From NCBI RefSeq assembly GCF_008369115.1, contig NZ_VOAZ01000001.1, positions 186,001-250,000 on the forward strand: a DNA stretch of 64,000 nucleotides, read 5' to 3'. Every line of letters starts with the position of its first letter. Positions within the stretch are counted from its first letter, which is position 1. Origin of the DNA: Psychrobacter sp. ANT_WB68. Its GTDB lineage: Bacteria; Pseudomonadota; Gammaproteobacteria; Pseudomonadales; Moraxellaceae. The position numbers and the translations under genes are program-made. Of the stretch, positions 37,233-46,969 are shown in pieces. The notes beneath the pieces were generated by a model, which was given only the letters and a program-made list of their open reading frames with translations, did no database searches and had not been told where the DNA came from.

Positions 37233-38426
37233 TTAATGGTTGTGACCAATATGACTAGTGGTATCAGGTGTTTGCTGTGAGATATCACAAACTAAGGCAT
37301 CGCTATGCGTCTTGGTTTGCGGATGCGATAAGCTTTCAACCTGAATAGTCGCATGGTGAATATCAAGTTCAAGCAGGCTTTGTTCTAGGTTAGCAATCAA
37401 GATGCTGGATTCATAAATACTCATTTCGCCATCAACGACCACATGACAAGATAGGGCGTTGAGACCACTGGTGATGCTCCAAACATGCAGGTCATGGACT
37501 TGTCGTACTTGCGGATGGGTGAGTAGTTTGTCCTCAACCTCCACCAGCGATATTCCCTCTGGTGTGCCTTCCATTAAGATATGTACCGAATCACGGACGA
37601 CGCGGTAACCACTAAACAAAATCAGTATGGCGACTATCACTGAGGCTGCTGCATCTGCCCAAACCCAGCCGAAGCTCATCATCAAAAGTGCGGCAACAAT
37701 AGCGGCAACCGAACCCATCAAGTCACTTAGTACATGAAGGTAAGCACTTTGCATATTAAGATTGACTGGTGTTTTGCCCTCATTTTTTCCGTGATTGTCC
37801 TCGTTACTGTCAGCATGATTATGTCCATGGGTATCTCCACTGCGACTGCCGCGGTGCATTAGCCAAGCGACCAAAATATTAACCAACATACCGATTGTAG
37901 CAACGATAAGCATACCTTGGGTGGCAATTTCAGGTGTTGAATTAAAGCGTTTAATCGCCTCATAAAAAATCATGATGGCAATAATAACCAACGTGGCACC
38001 ATTGACTGTCGCGACTAAAATCTCAAAGCGTTTATAACCGAACGTCTTTTGATGGGTAGCTGCTTTTTCACCAATCTTAAATGCCATTAACGTAGCGCCA
38101 AGGGCTACGGCGTCACTGAGCATATGACCGGCATCAGATAATAGCGCCAAACTACCGGTGAGCCAGCCGCCGATGGCTTCGATAAACATATAGATAGTAA
38201 TAATGATAAAACTAAATAGCAAAGTACGCTGATAACCCTTGGTATCACGCGGTGCGACCGTTTGCTCTAGATGTTCATCGTGGTCATGGTTATCCTGATT
38301 ATCAGAGGTATAACTGTCTTTAGCATAATGAATTTCCTTATCCTCTTGACCGTGTCTATGGTTCTCAGCCGCAGTATTCTGATGAGAATCATCATTGGTT
38401 TCAGGTTCTTGATGGTTTTGATTCAT
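37233..38426 (-). CDS. Cation diffusion facilitator (zinc-type) exporter
   Basis: Inner-membrane metal/proton antiporter of 397 residues, CzcD/ZitB-like. Six helices span about 69-290. The metal-site motifs are LLSDAGHMLSDAVALG (helix 2) and LHVLSDLMGSVAAIVA (helix 5), each with the H-x-x-x-D pattern typical of Zn exporters. A His/Asp-rich N-terminus (~65 residues) and a His-rich loop between helices 4 and 5 (GDTHGHNHADSNEDNHG) probably bind metal. A cytoplasmic ferredoxin-like domain follows with VRQVHDLHVWSITSGLNALS, and the C-terminus ends in HIGHNH. Zinc is most likely; cobalt or cadmium are possible. Confidence 0.92.
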   Translation of the reverse strand: MNQNHQEPETNDDSHQNTAAENHRHGQEDKEIHYAKDSYTSDNQDNHDHDEHLEQTVAPRDTKGYQRTLLFSFIIITIYMFIEAIGGWLTGSLALLSDAGHMLSDAVALGATLMAFKIGEKAATHQKTFGYKRFEILVATVNGATLVIIAIMIFYEAIKRFNSTPEIATQGMLIVATIGMLVNILVAWLMHRGSRSGDTHGHNHADSNEDNHGKNEGKTPVNLNMQSAYLHVLSDLMGSVAAIVAALLMMSFGWVWADAAASVIVAILILFSGYRVVRDSVHILMEGTPEGISLVEVEDKLLTHPQVRQVHDLHVWSITSGLNALSCHVVVDGEMSIYESSILIANLEQSLLELDIHHATIQVESLSHPQTKTHSDALVCDISQQTPDTTSHIGHNH

Positions 38427-38642
38427 AACAACACTCAGGATGATAGAAGGTGATATTGATTGTGTGTGAAGCTGAGCTTACCGTGCAAAACTAGACAGAT
38501 ATAAAGAATTTAGCACATTTAATAAATGCTTGCTGTATCTAGGCGGTAAACGATGAATCGCCTATATTGAAGAGTATTCTTTAATAACGGATAACTATAG
38601 AGTAATAATGGGAATTGGAGACCAATGATTAGGAGGCAGACG

Positions 38643-40925
38643 TTACCAGCCGATAGGGTCAATATCCAAGGTCAGCTTCAAATATTTGGTACTTGGCAAG
38701 GCAAGTACAGGCTGCCACCATTGGCTTAATACACGATGTAATTGTTGTCTATCTTTGCCTAACAGCAGCAATTGTACATAGTAGCGACTGTTCTTTTTAC
38801 TCATGGGTGCATCGATAGGACCCAGAACCGCTAGATTATGACCATTTGGTAAAATAGCAATCGCGTCTTTAAGCGCTTGCGTAGTGGTGGCAAGGGTTTT
38901 GCCTTCACAGCGTATGAGGGCAGCATAACTATGCGGTGGCAAGCCCATCATTTTACGTTCTTGCAATAGCTCACGTGCGAATGATAAATAACCATCTTTT
39001 ACCAATTTTAATAACAGCTCATTATCGGGTTGCAAGGTTTGAATGAGTACGCGGCCAGACTTATCCCCGCGCCCAGCACGCCCTGCCACCTGAATCATCA
39101 ATTGTGCAGTATGTTCCGGCGAGCGAAAGTCTGCTGATAAAAAGCCACGATCAGCGTTAGGTAAGCAAACCAAGGTGACATTCGGGAAATGGTGACCTTT
39201 GGCGACCATTTGCGTACCGACTAAGATGGCAGGATTACCTTGATTGATACGCTGATAGATATTTTCCCAACTGTCTTTACGTCTGGTGGTATCGCGATCG
39301 ATTTGGATAATTGGGTATAGCTCTTTACTGGTCTGCGGATTGGCAAAAATCGCATGCAGGTTTTCGCTCAGTCTTGTGGTGCCTATGCCTTTGGCGTCCA
39401 AATTTTGACTGCCACAATCAGGACAAGTCGTCGGAATATAGGCTTGCCAATCACAATGGTGGCATTTCAAATATGAATTGTATTGTGATTGGCTATTATA
39501 ATGAACCGTTAAATGTGCATCACAGCGTGGACAATCTGCCTGCCAACCGCAAGCCTCGCACAATAAAACAGGGGCATAGCCGCGACGATTTAAAAATATT
39601 AATACTTGATCGCCCGCTTCTAGCGTTTGCCGTATCGCACCGATGAGGGCATCGGTCAGACCTGTATCATAGCGAGCGCCGTCGTCCGTCGTCCGTTGAT
39701 GGGTACTTTGCAGTCGCGCATCAATAAGCTGCATGGTTGCAGGTTTCGCATTGCCAGGGCGAGTCAAGAGTTGGCACTCTATCAATTTGCCATCATTGAC
39801 CAGTTTTAGATGCTCAAGCGAAGGGGTTGCAGTACCAAGTACGACAGGGATATTGGCTTGTAGTCCACGGTAAAGCGCGACGTCAGCAGCATGATAGCGC
39901 AAAGTATCTTGCTGCTTATAAGAGCCATCATGCGCTTCATCCACGACAATTAAGCCTAAATCTGCAAAGGGATATAGCACTGCTGAGCGCGTCCCAATGA
40001 TGATTTGAGCATGACCTGTACGGCAATCTTGCCAGCCTTGCAAGCGGTGAGTATTGTTCATACCGGAATGTAGCAAGACAATATGAGCGGCAAAGCGACT
40101 GGCAAAACGCGCACGCGTCTGCGGTGTCAAGCCAATCTCTGGCACCAAAATCAATACCTGCTTGCCCGCTTCTAATACTGCTTGCATGGTTTGCAAATAG
40201 ACTTCGGTCTTGCCACTACCGGTGATACCGTTTAATAAAAATCCCGTATAGCGATTAGCTTCATGAGCAGCAATAATCGCGGTCACGGCGAGTTGTTGCT
40301 CGTCATTGAGGTCAAGGGGCATGGTCGCTACTTTAAAAGGGGCAGGTGCTTGTTTGTTCTGAATATAGCGTTCGATAAGACCTTTTTCTTCTAACCCTCT
40401 TAAAAAACTGCGCTGCATACCTTCTAATAGCAGAATATCTTCACTAGCACCGCGTTCGCCGTGCAGCTTTAGTATATCAAATTGTTGCTTCTGCTTTTTT
40501 GCATTGGCACGAAAGTCGCCGTCGCTCGCATGCGGCAAAACTCGCCAATGGGTAATCAGTAAATCCAGCGGCTTACCTTGACGCACGAGAGTTGGCAACA
40601 TGACCGCTAAGACGTCACCGAGCGGATAGTGATAATAACGTGCCAACCACTGCGCCAGCTTTAGCATACTGGCATCTAAAATTGGCTCAGCATCTAAGCA
40701 TTTATTAATGGGTTTGAGCTTATTGAGGGGTACGCCGCTATCCGCCGCCACAATATGGGCCACGACGATACCGATTAAAGTTTGACGACCAAAGGGTACT
40801 TCGACACGGCTACCGATAGGCGGTATGTGAGGTGAAGCGCCATTTGGCAAGGGGCTCATATTTGCCGGCAAGCTATAGTCAAATACCCGATAAAGGGGCA
40901 CGGGTAGCGCAACTTGTAGCAACAT
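38643..40925 (-). CDS. priA: Primosomal protein N' (replication restart helicase PriA)
   Basis: Superfamily-2 helicase that recognises abandoned forks and reloads the replisome. The 760 residues have the N-terminal DNA-binding domain (VALPVPLYRVFDYSLPA), Walker A GITGSGKTEVYLQ, the DEAH box IVVDEAHDGSYKQQ, GTATPSLEHLKL, a zinc module with eight cysteines (CEACGWQADCPRCDAHL and CHHCDWQAYIPTTCPDCG), and VAGRAGRGDKSGRVLIQT near the C-terminus. Length is normal. It lies at the end of the minus-strand series gmk-rpoZ-spoT-ridA-priA. Confidence 0.97.
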   Translation of the reverse strand: MLLQVALPVPLYRVFDYSLPANMSPLPNGASPHIPPIGSRVEVPFGRQTLIGIVVAHIVAADSGVPLNKLKPINKCLDAEPILDASMLKLAQWLARYYHYPLGDVLAVMLPTLVRQGKPLDLLITHWRVLPHASDGDFRANAKKQKQQFDILKLHGERGASEDILLLEGMQRSFLRGLEEKGLIERYIQNKQAPAPFKVATMPLDLNDEQQLAVTAIIAAHEANRYTGFLLNGITGSGKTEVYLQTMQAVLEAGKQVLILVPEIGLTPQTRARFASRFAAHIVLLHSGMNNTHRLQGWQDCRTGHAQIIIGTRSAVLYPFADLGLIVVDEAHDGSYKQQDTLRYHAADVALYRGLQANIPVVLGTATPSLEHLKLVNDGKLIECQLLTRPGNAKPATMQLIDARLQSTHQRTTDDGARYDTGLTDALIGAIRQTLEAGDQVLIFLNRRGYAPVLLCEACGWQADCPRCDAHLTVHYNSQSQYNSYLKCHHCDWQAYIPTTCPDCGSQNLDAKGIGTTRLSENLHAIFANPQTSKELYPIIQIDRDTTRRKDSWENIYQRINQGNPAILVGTQMVAKGHHFPNVTLVCLPNADRGFLSADFRSPEHTAQLMIQVAGRAGRGDKSGRVLIQTLQPDNELLLKLVKDGYLSFARELLQERKMMGLPPHSYAALIRCEGKTLATTTQALKDAIAILPNGHNLAVLGPIDAPMSKKNSRYYVQLLLLGKDRQQLHRVLSQWWQPVLALPSTKYLKLTLDIDPIGW

Positions 40926-40997
40926 AAAAGGGCTTCACAGTCTTATCAGATGAATAAGGAATAGGAATAAAAGCTAAAACATAAACAGATGGAAACT

Positions 40998-41026
40998 AAT
41001 AAGCCTAGCATGATGCTAAGCTTATT
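40998..41026 (-). terminator. Hairpin downstream of ridA, possible terminator
   Basis: AATAAGC-C-TAGCAT and ATGCTA-A-GCTTATT form a near-perfect 14-bp stem about 48 bases after ridA. The following T-run on the minus strand is weak, so it may act as a partial terminator or an mRNA 3' end. Confidence 0.5.
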
Positions 41027-41073
41027 ATGATTTCACGTAAAACAGTAGGGCTTAATGAAGCTCAATAGCTGTC

Positions 41074-41454
41074 TTATTCAATATACATAATAGATTCGAT
41101 TTCAACCACACCGCCTTTAGGTAGCGCGGCGACTTGTACGGCTGCGCGGGCAGGGTATGGCTCGCTTAAGTTGGCGACGAATACTTCGTTCAAGGCGGCA
41201 AAGTCATTTAAGTCGGTCAAAGAGACATTAAATTTGACCACATCATTTAAGCTGCCGCCAGCCGCTTCGCAGATGGCTTTGATGTTTTCAAATACTTGCT
41301 TCGCTTGCGCTTCAAAACCTTCTTTTAGCTCCATAGTATCAGGGTCAAAACCCAACTGACCTGAAATATAAACAGTATTGCCTACTTTTACCGCTTGTGA
41401 ATACGTGCCAACGGCGGTTGGTGCTTTATCAGTTTGAATGGTTTGACGAGTCAT
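41074..41454 (-). CDS. ridA: RidA-family enamine/imine deaminase
   Basis: Small trimeric YjgF/YER057c/UK114 protein (126 residues) that hydrolyses reactive enamine/imine intermediates formed by PLP enzymes. Signatures: PTAVGTYSQAVKVGNTVYIS at the N-terminus, the conserved arginine in PYPARAAVQVAALPKGG, and EIESIMYIE at the end with the conserved glutamate. AAGGACATAAG precedes the ATG. ridA commonly follows spoT in gammaproteobacteria, as here, with a 146-base gap. Confidence 0.95.
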   Translation of the reverse strand: MTRQTIQTDKAPTAVGTYSQAVKVGNTVYISGQLGFDPDTMELKEGFEAQAKQVFENIKAICEAAGGSLNDVVKFNVSLTDLNDFAALNEVFVANLSEPYPARAAVQVAALPKGGVVEIESIMYIE

Positions 41455-41600
41455 CTTATGTCCTTATGGTGTTTTTTGATATTTGTTTGGCTAAAAATTT
41501 AGCAAAAACCTTTAGGCTATGGCGAAAGCTTGATATTAAATATACAGGCTACTGCCCAATATTTAAAAGATATGGATTTTAACATTTATTTTCACTGAGT

Positions 41601-43787
41601 TTATAGCTGATATAGCCGGATAATATTGGGGAAGCCAAGTAATGAGCGTAGTTCACGAATACCTTGCGCTAAATGATTGCGACTACGAACCACGATATGA
41701 ATAATGGTGTCGCTGCTACGCACGTCGACCTTTTCGACCCCCATATTTAACTGGCGCAGATGATAAATCACTTCACTGATTTGCTCATCACTTAGGGCAA
41801 TTGAGAGTTTTAGGTAAGCAGGGAAACGAATTTTGCTACCGTGTTCATCTGAGTCACTTTGCTTGATGGCTTTATCATTGCGCCAACGTAATTGGATAAC
41901 CTGATAAGGATTGTCTTTACGGATATCGTCCAATGAAAAACATTTATGTCGATGAACAACCAAACCATGACGGGATAAATGTCCAACGATAGGATCGCCA
42001 TAAATCGGATGACAACAATTGGCAAAATCAAGCTCAACGCCTGACGCATTAACAATCAACTGCTGTGGCTGGGTCATATCATCGATATGTTCTTGCGACT
42101 GAAGGTCACAGACCTCATCGCTAAACAAACGCGTGACCACCAGTTGCGGCAGTAGCGTACCCGAGCTTATTTGCTCAAATAGCGCATTTTTTTCTGTGAG
42201 ACCGCGCCATTCAGTGAGGTTTTTCCAATCGCTATCAGTTAAGTCATCGAGACTTTTCTGATAAGTTTTTAGCGCCCGATCCAAGGCTTGCATGCCGTGA
42301 TGCTGCTTATCCGCAGGAGATAAGTCTTTAAACCAGCGTAAAATCTCTACACGCGCTTTATTGGTGACCACAAAGCCAAGCCATTCGGCTTTTGGTTCAG
42401 AGTGGCTGCTGACTTCAATTTCTACCAACTGTCCGTTTTTAAGCACCGTGCCAAGCTTGGCATGCTTATTATCGACATTGGCACCGACGGCGACATTGCC
42501 GACCATGGGTCCAACGGCATAAGCAAAGTCTAGCGCGGTTGCCCCCTGTGGTAGCTCATAAGCGCGCCCTTGTGGACTGTAGCAGATGATTTTGCTCGAG
42601 TGTAGATAGTCCATCAGCTCATTGATGGTAGAGACGGCTGCTGAAAAGTCAGGGCTGTCCTCATTTAAAGTATCTTCATCGACCAGATCTTTCATATTAC
42701 GTAATGACGCTTGAATGACCGATTGACTGACATCGGAGGCATGTTCTGCGCCAATGACCCCAAGCCTTGCCGCATTCTGCATTTGCTTAGTTAAAATCGT
42801 CACTTTGACCACGTCATTATCGCGCTCATAGATAAGGGTGAGCGACTGATTACCGCCAGGTAGAGGACGACGAATATTATCAGCGATATGAGTGTCATCA
42901 ATCTGATACTTTTTAATCAGGTAATAAGCCAACTTGTCACAGGCTTCGATGTTATCAAGGACAATCTCAAACGCATAATGGCGTAATAGCGCATTGATTT
43001 CACCGCGATTGCGGAAAAACTGCCGGAAGATAACCACGCGATTGTCTAAGACTTTAACCATGCCATTAAGATCAAGATTATTAAGAACAATACTTAAATA
43101 ACGATGAATGGCTTCTCTTTGAAAATTGCGTCCAAGCCCATGTTGTAGCAGCTTATCAGAAATCTTGTTATACATTTCAGAATCAAGGTTACGATAACAA
43201 AGCACTTCGATATAGTCGGCAATATCATTGAGACCCATCAAACGCGCAAAGGGGACATAAAAATCCAAGGTTTCTTGTGCCGTGGTACGCTGTTTTTCAG
43301 GACGTACCGCATCCAAAGTCGACATATTATGCAGGCGGTCAGATAGTTTGATAATCAGTACACGCGGATCAGCAAGGGTAGCGGTCAAGATTTTATGAAA
43401 AGTGGCGGCCTTGTTTTCTTGTTTGTTATGCGCCGATGATTTTAATTTGGTCACCCCATCAACCAGTCTAGCCACTATTTTGCCGTAACGCTGCTCAATC
43501 TGCTCAGCACTGACCTCGGTATCTTCGACTGTGTCATGGAGGATTGCTGCAATAATGGTATCTCGATCCAAGCGAAAGCCTGCCAAAATTTCAGCAACGG
43601 CAATCGGATGGGTGATATAAGGCTCCCCTGATTTACGCTTGTCTTTGATATGTGCCATATCACCGAACTCACAGGCATCAATAATATCACTGCGTTCAGC
43701 CGCATTGAGATAACCTACTGAGCGCAGTAGATTATATTGAGCATCATCGACTAAAGGATGACTGAGTTTGGGCAAGGTTTGACTCAT
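41601..43787 (-). CDS. spoT: SpoT-type (p)ppGpp hydrolase with degenerate synthetase domain
   Basis: Long RelA/SpoT homologue of 728 residues. The HD hydrolase is intact: H60 (YITHPIAVAEIL), H84-D85 and E88-D89 (ILHDTVEDTE), and RLHNMSTLDAV. The synthetase region (about 230-370) is eroded: the usual K-D-Y-I-A...N-G-Y-Q-S-L-H-T block reads ADNIRRPLPGGNQSLTLIYE and the usual E-V-Q-I-R-T reads KVTILTKQM, so the base-stacking tyrosine and catalytic acids appear lost. TGS (YSPQGRAYELPQGATALDFA) and C-terminal ACT domains follow. It probably only degrades (p)ppGpp, with a separate RelA making it. AGGAT precedes the ATG. Confidence 0.93.
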   Translation of the reverse strand: MSQTLPKLSHPLVDDAQYNLLRSVGYLNAAERSDIIDACEFGDMAHIKDKRKSGEPYITHPIAVAEILAGFRLDRDTIIAAILHDTVEDTEVSAEQIEQRYGKIVARLVDGVTKLKSSAHNKQENKAATFHKILTATLADPRVLIIKLSDRLHNMSTLDAVRPEKQRTTAQETLDFYVPFARLMGLNDIADYIEVLCYRNLDSEMYNKISDKLLQHGLGRNFQREAIHRYLSIVLNNLDLNGMVKVLDNRVVIFRQFFRNRGEINALLRHYAFEIVLDNIEACDKLAYYLIKKYQIDDTHIADNIRRPLPGGNQSLTLIYERDNDVVKVTILTKQMQNAARLGVIGAEHASDVSQSVIQASLRNMKDLVDEDTLNEDSPDFSAAVSTINELMDYLHSSKIICYSPQGRAYELPQGATALDFAYAVGPMVGNVAVGANVDNKHAKLGTVLKNGQLVEIEVSSHSEPKAEWLGFVVTNKARVEILRWFKDLSPADKQHHGMQALDRALKTYQKSLDDLTDSDWKNLTEWRGLTEKNALFEQISSGTLLPQLVVTRLFSDEVCDLQSQEHIDDMTQPQQLIVNASGVELDFANCCHPIYGDPIVGHLSRHGLVVHRHKCFSLDDIRKDNPYQVIQLRWRNDKAIKQSDSDEHGSKIRFPAYLKLSIALSDEQISEVIYHLRQLNMGVEKVDVRSSDTIIHIVVRSRNHLAQGIRELRSLLGFPNIIRLYQL

Positions 43788-44236
43788 AAAGTGGTGATCC
43801 TATTTTCCAATACCTATTTATCAGCTCAGGGCGGTTCGTTGATTCAAGACTGTTTGGGTACATGGTGACTGAATGAATGCTGACCTACGCTACAAAAGCT
43901 TAATGGAACAAAGCTAAAAAACGGGCAGACCACCCTCTAATTAATCGTAAATCGCATTCAATGTCAACTGCTAAGCGCGTAGGCTATGCAAAAATTAAGA
44001 AATTCCAACTCAATGGTAGGATTTTCGCTATAAGTGGTCGTTAAAATTAGCAACTGCTCAGTATTTGCTCAGGGTTATAGCTTGGTATTATGATTATTAT
44101 CAGAATAAGTAGTGTCATAAATATGCTTATAACCAAAAAACCACAGCCTATGCTGTGGTTCTTGTTATTTAGGGTGTCAACACTTGATAGAGTGGTCGTG
44201 CAAATTAAATACGAAAAGCTGGCTTATAAAACTATA
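43788..44236. other. Spacer between rpoZ and spoT
   Basis: 449 bases without a gene. It contains the rpoZ terminator (44135-44160), so spoT must be transcribed from its own promoter to the left of that; I could not identify it reliably. Confidence 0.5.
44135..44160 (-). terminator. Intrinsic terminator of rpoZ
   Basis: AACCACAGC and GCTGTGGTT form a perfect 9-bp stem with a 4-base loop; on the minus strand it runs into TTTTTT. It separates rpoZ from spoT. Confidence 0.88.
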
Positions 44237-44497
44237 TTAAAAACCATGATCGCCTGACAATGCTAAGTCTAGTGAGCTTGTAGCAAAGTTATGCTCTGGC
44301 TGATTTAGAATGTCGCGAGTGATTTTGCCAGCGGCAATTTCACGCAATGCCAATACGGTAGGCTTGTCGTTATCAACATCAACCAACGGTTCAGCGATAC
44401 CTTTGGCTAACTGACGGGCGCGCTTGCTTGCGACCAATACCAGCTCAAAGCGATTATCAACATTATCCAAACAATCTTCAATCGTCACTCGTGCCAT
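44237..44497 (-). CDS. rpoZ: RNA polymerase omega subunit
   Basis: Small subunit (86 residues) that helps assemble beta-prime and forms part of the ppGpp site in E. coli polymerase. The family core [21 protein letters not shown] and KRARQLAKG is clear, as is [20 protein letters not shown] precedes the ATG. Order gmk-rpoZ-spoT is the classical one, though here a 197-base gap to gmk and a strong terminator separate the units. Confidence 0.97.
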   Translation of the reverse strand: MARVTIEDCLDNVDNRFELVLVASKRARQLAKGIAEPLVDVDNDKPTVLALREIAAGKITRDILNQPEHNFATSSLDLALSGDHGF

Positions 44498-44694
44498 AAA
44501 TAGCTACCTCGGTTGTTTTTATTAGTTACGGAACTTGCCCGGCGCTCAATAAAAATAATATCAAAAATATAAAAGGGGGATAGTTAGGCATTATAGCATT
44601 TTTTGCTTAGGCGCGTAGTTGCTTTTTATATCTGCCGCTATCTATACGCCCAATAGTCAGATAATACGATTTTAGGCTTTGCCTTTATTTTCGG

Positions 44695-45321
44695 CTACTC
44701 TTCTACTTTAGTATTGAGTAAGTTGCTAATAGTGCGATGATAACGCTGCTGTTGGCGTTTAAGCGTCTGTCTGTCGGCAACGATAATGGATTTTAGCTCA
44801 GTTAAAGCCACTTCGAAATTGTCATTAATAATGACAAAATCAAAGTGCACATATTGCGCCATTTCTGTCACGGCACCTGCCAAACGCTGCTCAATGACTT
44901 CTAGCGTATCTTGCGCGCGCGTTGATAAGCGTTGACGTAAAGTGGCAATACTGGGCGGCAGAATAAAAATCATCGTCGCGTCGGTAAAGATTTTTTTAAC
45001 TTGCAGCGCCCCTTGCCAATCAATCTCTAAAATGACATCGACGCCTGCCTCTAACTGCGCACGCACGCTTTGCTCTGAAGTGCCATAATAATTGCCAAAC
45101 ACTTCGGCATGTTCTAAAAACTGTCCTTCACCGATAGCCGTCACAAATTTATCAACATCGGTAAAATGATAATGATGACCATCAATCTCACCGGGACGCG
45201 GGGCGCGTGTGGTATGCGACACGCTAACCGTCAAGTCGTTGGTGGTAGCTAATAACTGCTTTACCAGTGAAGTCTTACCTGTACCCGAGGCGGCGGTAAT
45301 AATAAATAATGAACCTGTCAT
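44695..45321 (-). CDS. gmk: Guanylate kinase
   Basis: Phosphorylates GMP to GDP with ATP in the cytosol. The 208 residues begin with the P-loop [15 protein letters not shown] (about 8-22); [17 protein letters not shown] and [12 protein letters not shown] bind GMP, and [13 protein letters not shown] and [14 protein letters not shown] are typical. AGGAT precedes the ATG. An intrinsic terminator lies in its leader, 90-125 bases upstream of the ATG on the same strand. Confidence 0.97.
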   Translation of the reverse strand: MTGSLFIITAASGTGKTSLVKQLLATTNDLTVSVSHTTRAPRPGEIDGHHYHFTDVDKFVTAIGEGQFLEHAEVFGNYYGTSEQSVRAQLEAGVDVILEIDWQGALQVKKIFTDATMIFILPPSIATLRQRLSTRAQDTLEVIEQRLAGAVTEMAQYVHFDFVIINDNFEVALTELKSIIVADRQTLKRQQQRYHRTISNLLNTKVEE

Positions 45322-45409
45322 AAGATTTATCCTAGTGGAATGTGGCCTAGTAAAATGTGTGCTAATAAAAGACCAAAAGCTATTTTAGTAACAGCTAGAA
45401 ACTGGTAAA

Positions 45410-45440
45410 AAGAAAAAACGCCATCAGGTATGGCGCTAGG
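45410..45440 (-). terminator. Intrinsic terminator in the leader of gmk
   Basis: On the minus strand GCGCCAT-ACCTG-ATGGCGT (six perfect pairs plus one wobble) is followed by TTTTTTCTTTTT. No gene on that strand ends here; the next gene downstream is gmk itself. It is therefore either an attenuator for gmk or the end of a short RNA. Confidence 0.75.
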
Positions 45441-45646
45441 GATTGTCATTGATTTGTCATCGATGCGTTATTATAAACTGCTTTTAGTGCTTTTATTTTA
45501 ATTAGCACAGGATTTTAATTAGCTAGCCTTTTTTATAATGTGGTTTTTTTGCATTAAAAGGCGCTTTTGCTAATGTAAAGTTAAAACGCTGGTATTATTG
45601 AGAGCAACATTGTCATAAGAACATTGGTATTTTCAAATAGAGCTAT

Positions 45647-45675
45647 TTTCAAAGGCAGTAAAAGCAAATTATGCT
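45647..45675 (+). promoter_or_regulatory. Candidate promoter for ispH
   Basis: TTTCAA (45647-45652), 17 bases, TATGCT (45670-45675). The -10 region continues AAAG, common in relatives; the -35 is weak. Confidence 0.35.
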
Positions 45676-45765
45676 AAAGTAGAGCATTGATTTTATCCCA
45701 GTTTTTGATGTGAAGCTGTTTGATGTTCAGCTTTAACTATAAATTATCTAATGATAGGCCTTCTT

Positions 45766-46722
45766 ATGCAAATTTATCTTGCCAATCCACGTGGATTTTG
45801 TGCTGGTGTGGACCGTGCGATTGCAATCGTAAACGAAGCATTAACACGTTTTGAGCCGCCTATTTATGTGCGACATGAAGTCGTCCATAATAAATTCGTG
45901 GTGTCTGATTTGGCCAATCGTGGGGCGGTTTTTGTCGAAGAACTCGATGAAGTACCCGATGGCTCAATCGTTATTTTCTCTGCTCATGGTGTCTCAAAAG
46001 CAGTCGAAAATGAAGCTGAGCGTCGTGATTTGACAGTATTTGACGCGACCTGTCCATTGGTCACCAAAGTGCATATAGAAGTGGCAAAGTTTGCCCAAGA
46101 TGGTATGGATGCGGTACTGATTGGCCATGCGGGACATCCTGAGGTGGAAGGCACCATGGGTCGTTTTAATCGTCGCCATGGCGGGCAGATTCATCTGGTC
46201 GAAAATGAAAGCGATGTCGAGGCTTTGAGCGTACAAAATGCTGAGCACTTGGCGTTTGTGACCCAAACAACCTTGTCAATGGATGATACCGCACGCGTCA
46301 TTGATGCGTTACGCAAAAAATTCCCTAATATTCAAGGCCCGCGAAAAGATGATATCTGCTATGCCACCCAAAACCGCCAGGATGCGGTAAAAGACTTAGC
46401 CGGTCGTTGTGAGGTAGTCTTAGTCGTTGGCTCGCCTAACTCATCAAACTCTAATCGTCTGCGCGAGTTGGCCGAACGTATGAGTTGCCACGCATATTTG
46501 ATTGATAATGCGAGCGAGATGAAGCGTCAATGGTTCGATGGTGTACAAAGCGTTGGTGTCACCGCTGGGGCATCAGCGCCTGAAGTATTGATTCAAGAAG
46601 TACTGCAACAACTGCAGGATTGGGGCGGTGATTTACCGAGTGAGCTGTCAGGTATCGAGGAAAATGTCACCTTTAGCTTACCGAAAGCCTTACGTATTCC
46701 GGTCACGCAAGTAGGTAAATAG
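45766..46722 (+). CDS. ispH: 4-hydroxy-3-methylbut-2-enyl diphosphate reductase
   Basis: Iron-sulfur enzyme for the last step of the MEP isoprenoid pathway, giving IPP and DMAPP. From the ATG at 45766 it has 318 residues. The three cluster cysteines are in [25 protein letters not shown] and [23 protein letters not shown] and [13 protein letters not shown] carry substrate-binding histidines, and SNSNRLRE is the S-x-N substrate site. The in-frame ATG at 45751 would add five residues. A small membrane gene starts one base after its stop codon. Confidence 0.97.
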   Translation: MQIYLANPRGFCAGVDRAIAIVNEALTRFEPPIYVRHEVVHNKFVVSDLANRGAVFVEELDEVPDGSIVIFSAHGVSKAVENEAERRDLTVFDATCPLVTKVHIEVAKFAQDGMDAVLIGHAGHPEVEGTMGRFNRRHGGQIHLVENESDVEALSVQNAEHLAFVTQTTLSMDDTARVIDALRKKFPNIQGPRKDDICYATQNRQDAVKDLAGRCEVVLVVGSPNSSNSNRLRELAERMSCHAYLIDNASEMKRQWFDGVQSVGVTAGASAPEVLIQEVLQQLQDWGGDLPSELSGIEENVTFSLPKALRIPVTQVGK

Positions 46723-46723
46723 C

Positions 46724-46969
46724 ATGAATAAGCAGAAAAAGAAATTCGTCTTGGCAGAAGCTACTGTTGATGAGATTAATAAACAGTTGAAAATTAATAT
46801 GTTAGTGATTGTTATGCTGATATTCATGCTCGTTCTTAACGCCACGCAATTTATGAGAGACTATAGTCTGTTATATGGTGCGCTTATTGCTATTATGGCC
46901 TTTTTCTTGTTTATCATGGCCAAAAGTCGCACGCTGCTAACGATGAGAAAACAAGAGCTTACTCAGTAA
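46724..46969 (+). CDS. Small two-helix membrane protein linked to ispH
   Basis: An 81-residue protein of unknown family. Two membrane helices are visible (about 26-43, MLVIVMLIFMLVLNATQF, and 49-66, LLYGALIAIMAFFLFIMA), with a Lys-rich N-terminus and a basic C-terminal tail, so both ends probably face the cytoplasm. The ATG lies one base after the ispH stop codon, which strongly suggests translational coupling and a shared transcript. No function can be deduced. Confidence 0.72.
   Translation: MNKQKKKFVLAEATVDEINKQLKINMLVIVMLIFMLVLNATQFMRDYSLLYGALIAIMAFFLFIMAKSRTLLTMRKQELTQ

Larger units (their letters stand above)
45322..45765. other. Divergent control region between gmk and ispH
   Basis: 444 bases without a gene. 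It carries a minus-strand terminator (45410-45440) and a candidate ispH promoter (45647-45675). A possible minus-strand -10 (TATAAT, read on the minus strand near 45470) lies just before the terminator but lacks a good -35. Confidence 0.55.
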
